Position numbers and translations under genes: made by a program. DNA of 50,308 nt from UBA8653 sp963978155 (lineage in GTDB: Bacteria; Planctomycetota; Phycisphaerae; Phycisphaerales; SM1A02): NCBI GenBank assembly GCA_963978155.1, contig CAXBRK010000001.1:1-50308 (forward strand). The letters are read 5' to 3'. Each line of letters starts with the position of its first letter. Position 1 is the stretch's first letter. This document shows positions 49,478 through 50,308 of the stretch, in pieces. The notes beneath the pieces are model-generated. The model was not told where the DNA came from and did not search any database. It saw only the letters and a program-made list of their open reading frames with translations.

Positions 49478-49786
49478 TTAGGCCTTGATCTTGACGAAGA
49501 CACCAGCAGGAACAACCAGACGGTTCAACGCCTCGATGGTTCGTGCATTGGCATCGTTGATATCGATGATGCGCTTGTGGGTTCGGATCTCGAATTGCTC
49601 ACGCGACTTCTTGTTCACAAATGTGGAACGGTTCACCGTGTAGATCTCACGGCGGGTGGGCAACGGCACTGGACCAGCAACTTTGGCACCGGTGCGCTTG
49701 GCGTGATCAACGATCTCACGCGAGGACACATCGAGGGCCTGGTGGTCGTAGGCTTCGAGACGGATTCGGATAGTTGGGGCGCTCAC
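49478..49786 (-). CDS. rpsJ: 30S ribosomal protein S10
   Basis: Head protein of the 30S subunit and transcription antitermination factor (NusE), 102 aa. TIRIRLEAYDHQALDVSSREIVDHAKRTGAKVAGPVPLPTR, then HKRIIDINDANARTIEALNRLVVPAGV, is fully typical. The start is GTG 49786 with GGAG nine bases upstream. It is the first gene of the operon, behind a promoter and about 200 nt of structured leader. fusA and tuf are not upstream. Confidence 0.97.
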   Translation of the reverse strand: MSAPTIRIRLEAYDHQALDVSSREIVDHAKRTGAKVAGPVPLPTRREIYTVNRSTFVNKKSREQFEIRTHKRIIDINDANARTIEALNRLVVPAGVFVKIKA

Positions 49787-49810
49787 GCGGAAGTGCTCCG
49801 AAGTCCAAAC

Positions 49811-49988
49811 ACACGATGGAACGTGTATTCAACCAACAAGCTTGGCAGGACGCAGGGGCGAAGACGCCCCGCCGACGATGGATCGGGAACTCCCGATATC
49901 CCTGCCTGCCGAAGCCGGCCCGTCGGTGGGAGATGGTCACACGACCATCACCTGCACTCCAAACTCGTCCCCCGCAAAACCACGGGGG
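49811..49988 (-). promoter_or_regulatory. structured leader of the S10 operon
   Basis: Read in transcript order: stem CCCCCG/CGGGGG (49988-49969); stem GATGGTC/GACCATC with a 4-base loop (49949-49932); a closing helix of 8 of 9 pairs (49929-49921 with 49877-49869) enclosing two hairpins, GCCG/CGGC (49919-49908) and ATCGGG/CCCGAT (49897-49882); stem GGGGCG/CGCCCC (49870-49855), which shares two bases with the closing helix and so competes with it; and ACACG/CGTGT (49826-49811). No T-run follows any of them. By analogy with S10 leaders elsewhere it may bind L4 or another operon protein. Confidence 0.6.
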
Positions 49989-49996
49989 AAAGGACA

Positions 49997-50024
49997 AGTG
50001 TACCACGACCCACCGCATTGTCAA
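49997..50024 (-). promoter_or_regulatory. S10 operon promoter
   Basis: On the minus strand TTGACA (perfect -35), 16 bases, then TACACT (-10). The predicted start point is near 49990, just before the first leader hairpin and about 200 bases before rpsJ. Confidence 0.7.
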
Positions 50025-50048
50025 CGCGTCCACCCCGGTTCTGAAAGT

Positions 50049-50054
50049 TAGGAT
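50049..50054 (+). promoter_or_regulatory. candidate -10 box of the right-edge gene
   Basis: TAGGAT followed by six bases and ATG 50061. It is either a -10 box for a leaderless start or an AGGA-type ribosome-binding site; the two readings overlap. Confidence 0.3.
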
Positions 50055-50060
50055 GATCCG

Positions 50061-50308
50061 ATGCTTTGGCCCAAACTGATTCTTGCTGCTTCACTCTCAG
50101 GACTCAACGCCTCAGACAACGCCCCAACCCTCGCCGTAGTCCCCTCGCAACCACCAGTGGGCCGCAGGGTCTTGATCCCCACTTGGGAACTCGTGGTTCC
50201 TGTGCTGTCAGACTCCACTCCTATTTTGGAACAAAACGGCCCTGACAGCGTGGTTTTGATGACAGAGGCCAGCGAATCCCCCCGCTGGCTGGGCACAATC
50301 AGAGATCG
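50061..50308 (+). CDS. exported protein of unknown function, truncated by the window edge
   Basis: An open frame from ATG 50061 running off the right end, 82 complete codons. The first 18 residues (MLWPKLILAASLSGLNAS) look like a signal peptide. The mature part begins DNAPTLAVVPSQPPVGRR and then LIPTWELVVPVLSD, with no motif I recognise. It is divergent from the ribosomal operon, and its start region lies beside the S10 promoter. Confidence 0.6.
   Translation, partial: MLWPKLILAASLSGLNASDNAPTLAVVPSQPPVGRRVLIPTWELVVPVLSDSTPILEQNGPDSVVLMTEASESPRWLGTIRD

Noticed and set aside
1..50308. tRNA, rRNA, CRISPR arrays, insertion sequences, prophage or defence genes
   Set aside because: I looked for cloverleaf-like sequences, regularly spaced repeats, transposase motifs and integrases and found none.

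Overview
The window is a gene-dense, moderately GC-rich stretch of bacterial chromosome with only core and motility genes. I saw no rRNA, tRNA, CRISPR array, insertion sequence, phage gene or toxin-antitoxin pair. The gene set points to a flagellated bacterium with a double-membrane type envelope (complete rod/hook/export flagellar block, a lipoprotein, exported proteins) and c-di-AMP synthesis. Overall protein character (Ala/Glu-rich acidic tails on ribosomal proteins and RNA polymerase alpha, no L30 gene in the spc cluster, several unfamiliar conserved proteins) makes Planctomycetota, perhaps Phycisphaerae, my best guess. This is an inference from memory, not a database result.

Layout. 1-9.4 kb: a small membrane protein facing tilS; then, on the minus strand, a 737-aa membrane protein, an ABC ATPase, nadK and serS as one operon; a tiny membrane ORF; and an exported protein, rpmA (L27) and obgE, also on the minus strand. 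9.4-13.5 kb, plus strand: a GNAT-type protein, a 506-bp gene-free stretch with a perfect DnaA box, then dnaA overlapping a DegT-family aminotransferase gene. 13.5-30.6 kb, minus strand: a flagellar cluster. Read 5' to 3' it is a 173-aa protein, a lipoprotein, a repeat-type protein, a FlgN-like protein, a histidine kinase, a sigma-54 response regulator, then a sigma-54-type promoter followed by flgB-flgC-fliE-fliF-fliG-fliH-fliI-fliJ-MotE-like-fliK-flgD-flgE. 30.6-32.5 kb, plus strand: cdaA-cdaR (c-di-AMP synthase and regulator). 32.5-35.5 kb, minus strand: pheS, a four-helix membrane protein, tyrS. 35.5-49.8 kb, minus strand: the merged S10-spc-alpha ribosomal operon rpsJ-rplC-rplD-rplW-rplB-rpsS-rplV-rpsC-rplP-rpmC-rpsQ-rplN-rplX-rplE-rpsN-rpsH-rplF-rplR-rpsE-rplO-secY-infA-rpmJ-rpsM-rpsK-rpoA-rplQ, ending in an intrinsic terminator. 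50.06 kb to the edge: the start of an exported protein on the plus strand.

No obvious new defence or metabolic system is present. The unexpected signals are at the RNA level. (1) In at least four ribosomal-operon genes (rplC, rpsE, rplF, infA) the stop codon is exactly the three-base loop of a perfect 5-bp hairpin, and several more stop codons sit in or beside hairpins. (2) The S10 operon has a strong-looking promoter and a roughly 200-nt leader packed with stem-loops, including a closed multibranch element. (3) A perfect 12-bp hairpin followed by a T-run, terminator-like, lies between rpoA and rplQ. (4) Several operon heads (cdaA, pheS, the 737-aa gene, the right-edge gene) have a TANNNT box 6-7 bases before the start codon, which suggests leaderless mRNAs. 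(5) The flagellar structural genes start at a near-consensus sigma-54 site directly downstream of their likely activator gene.
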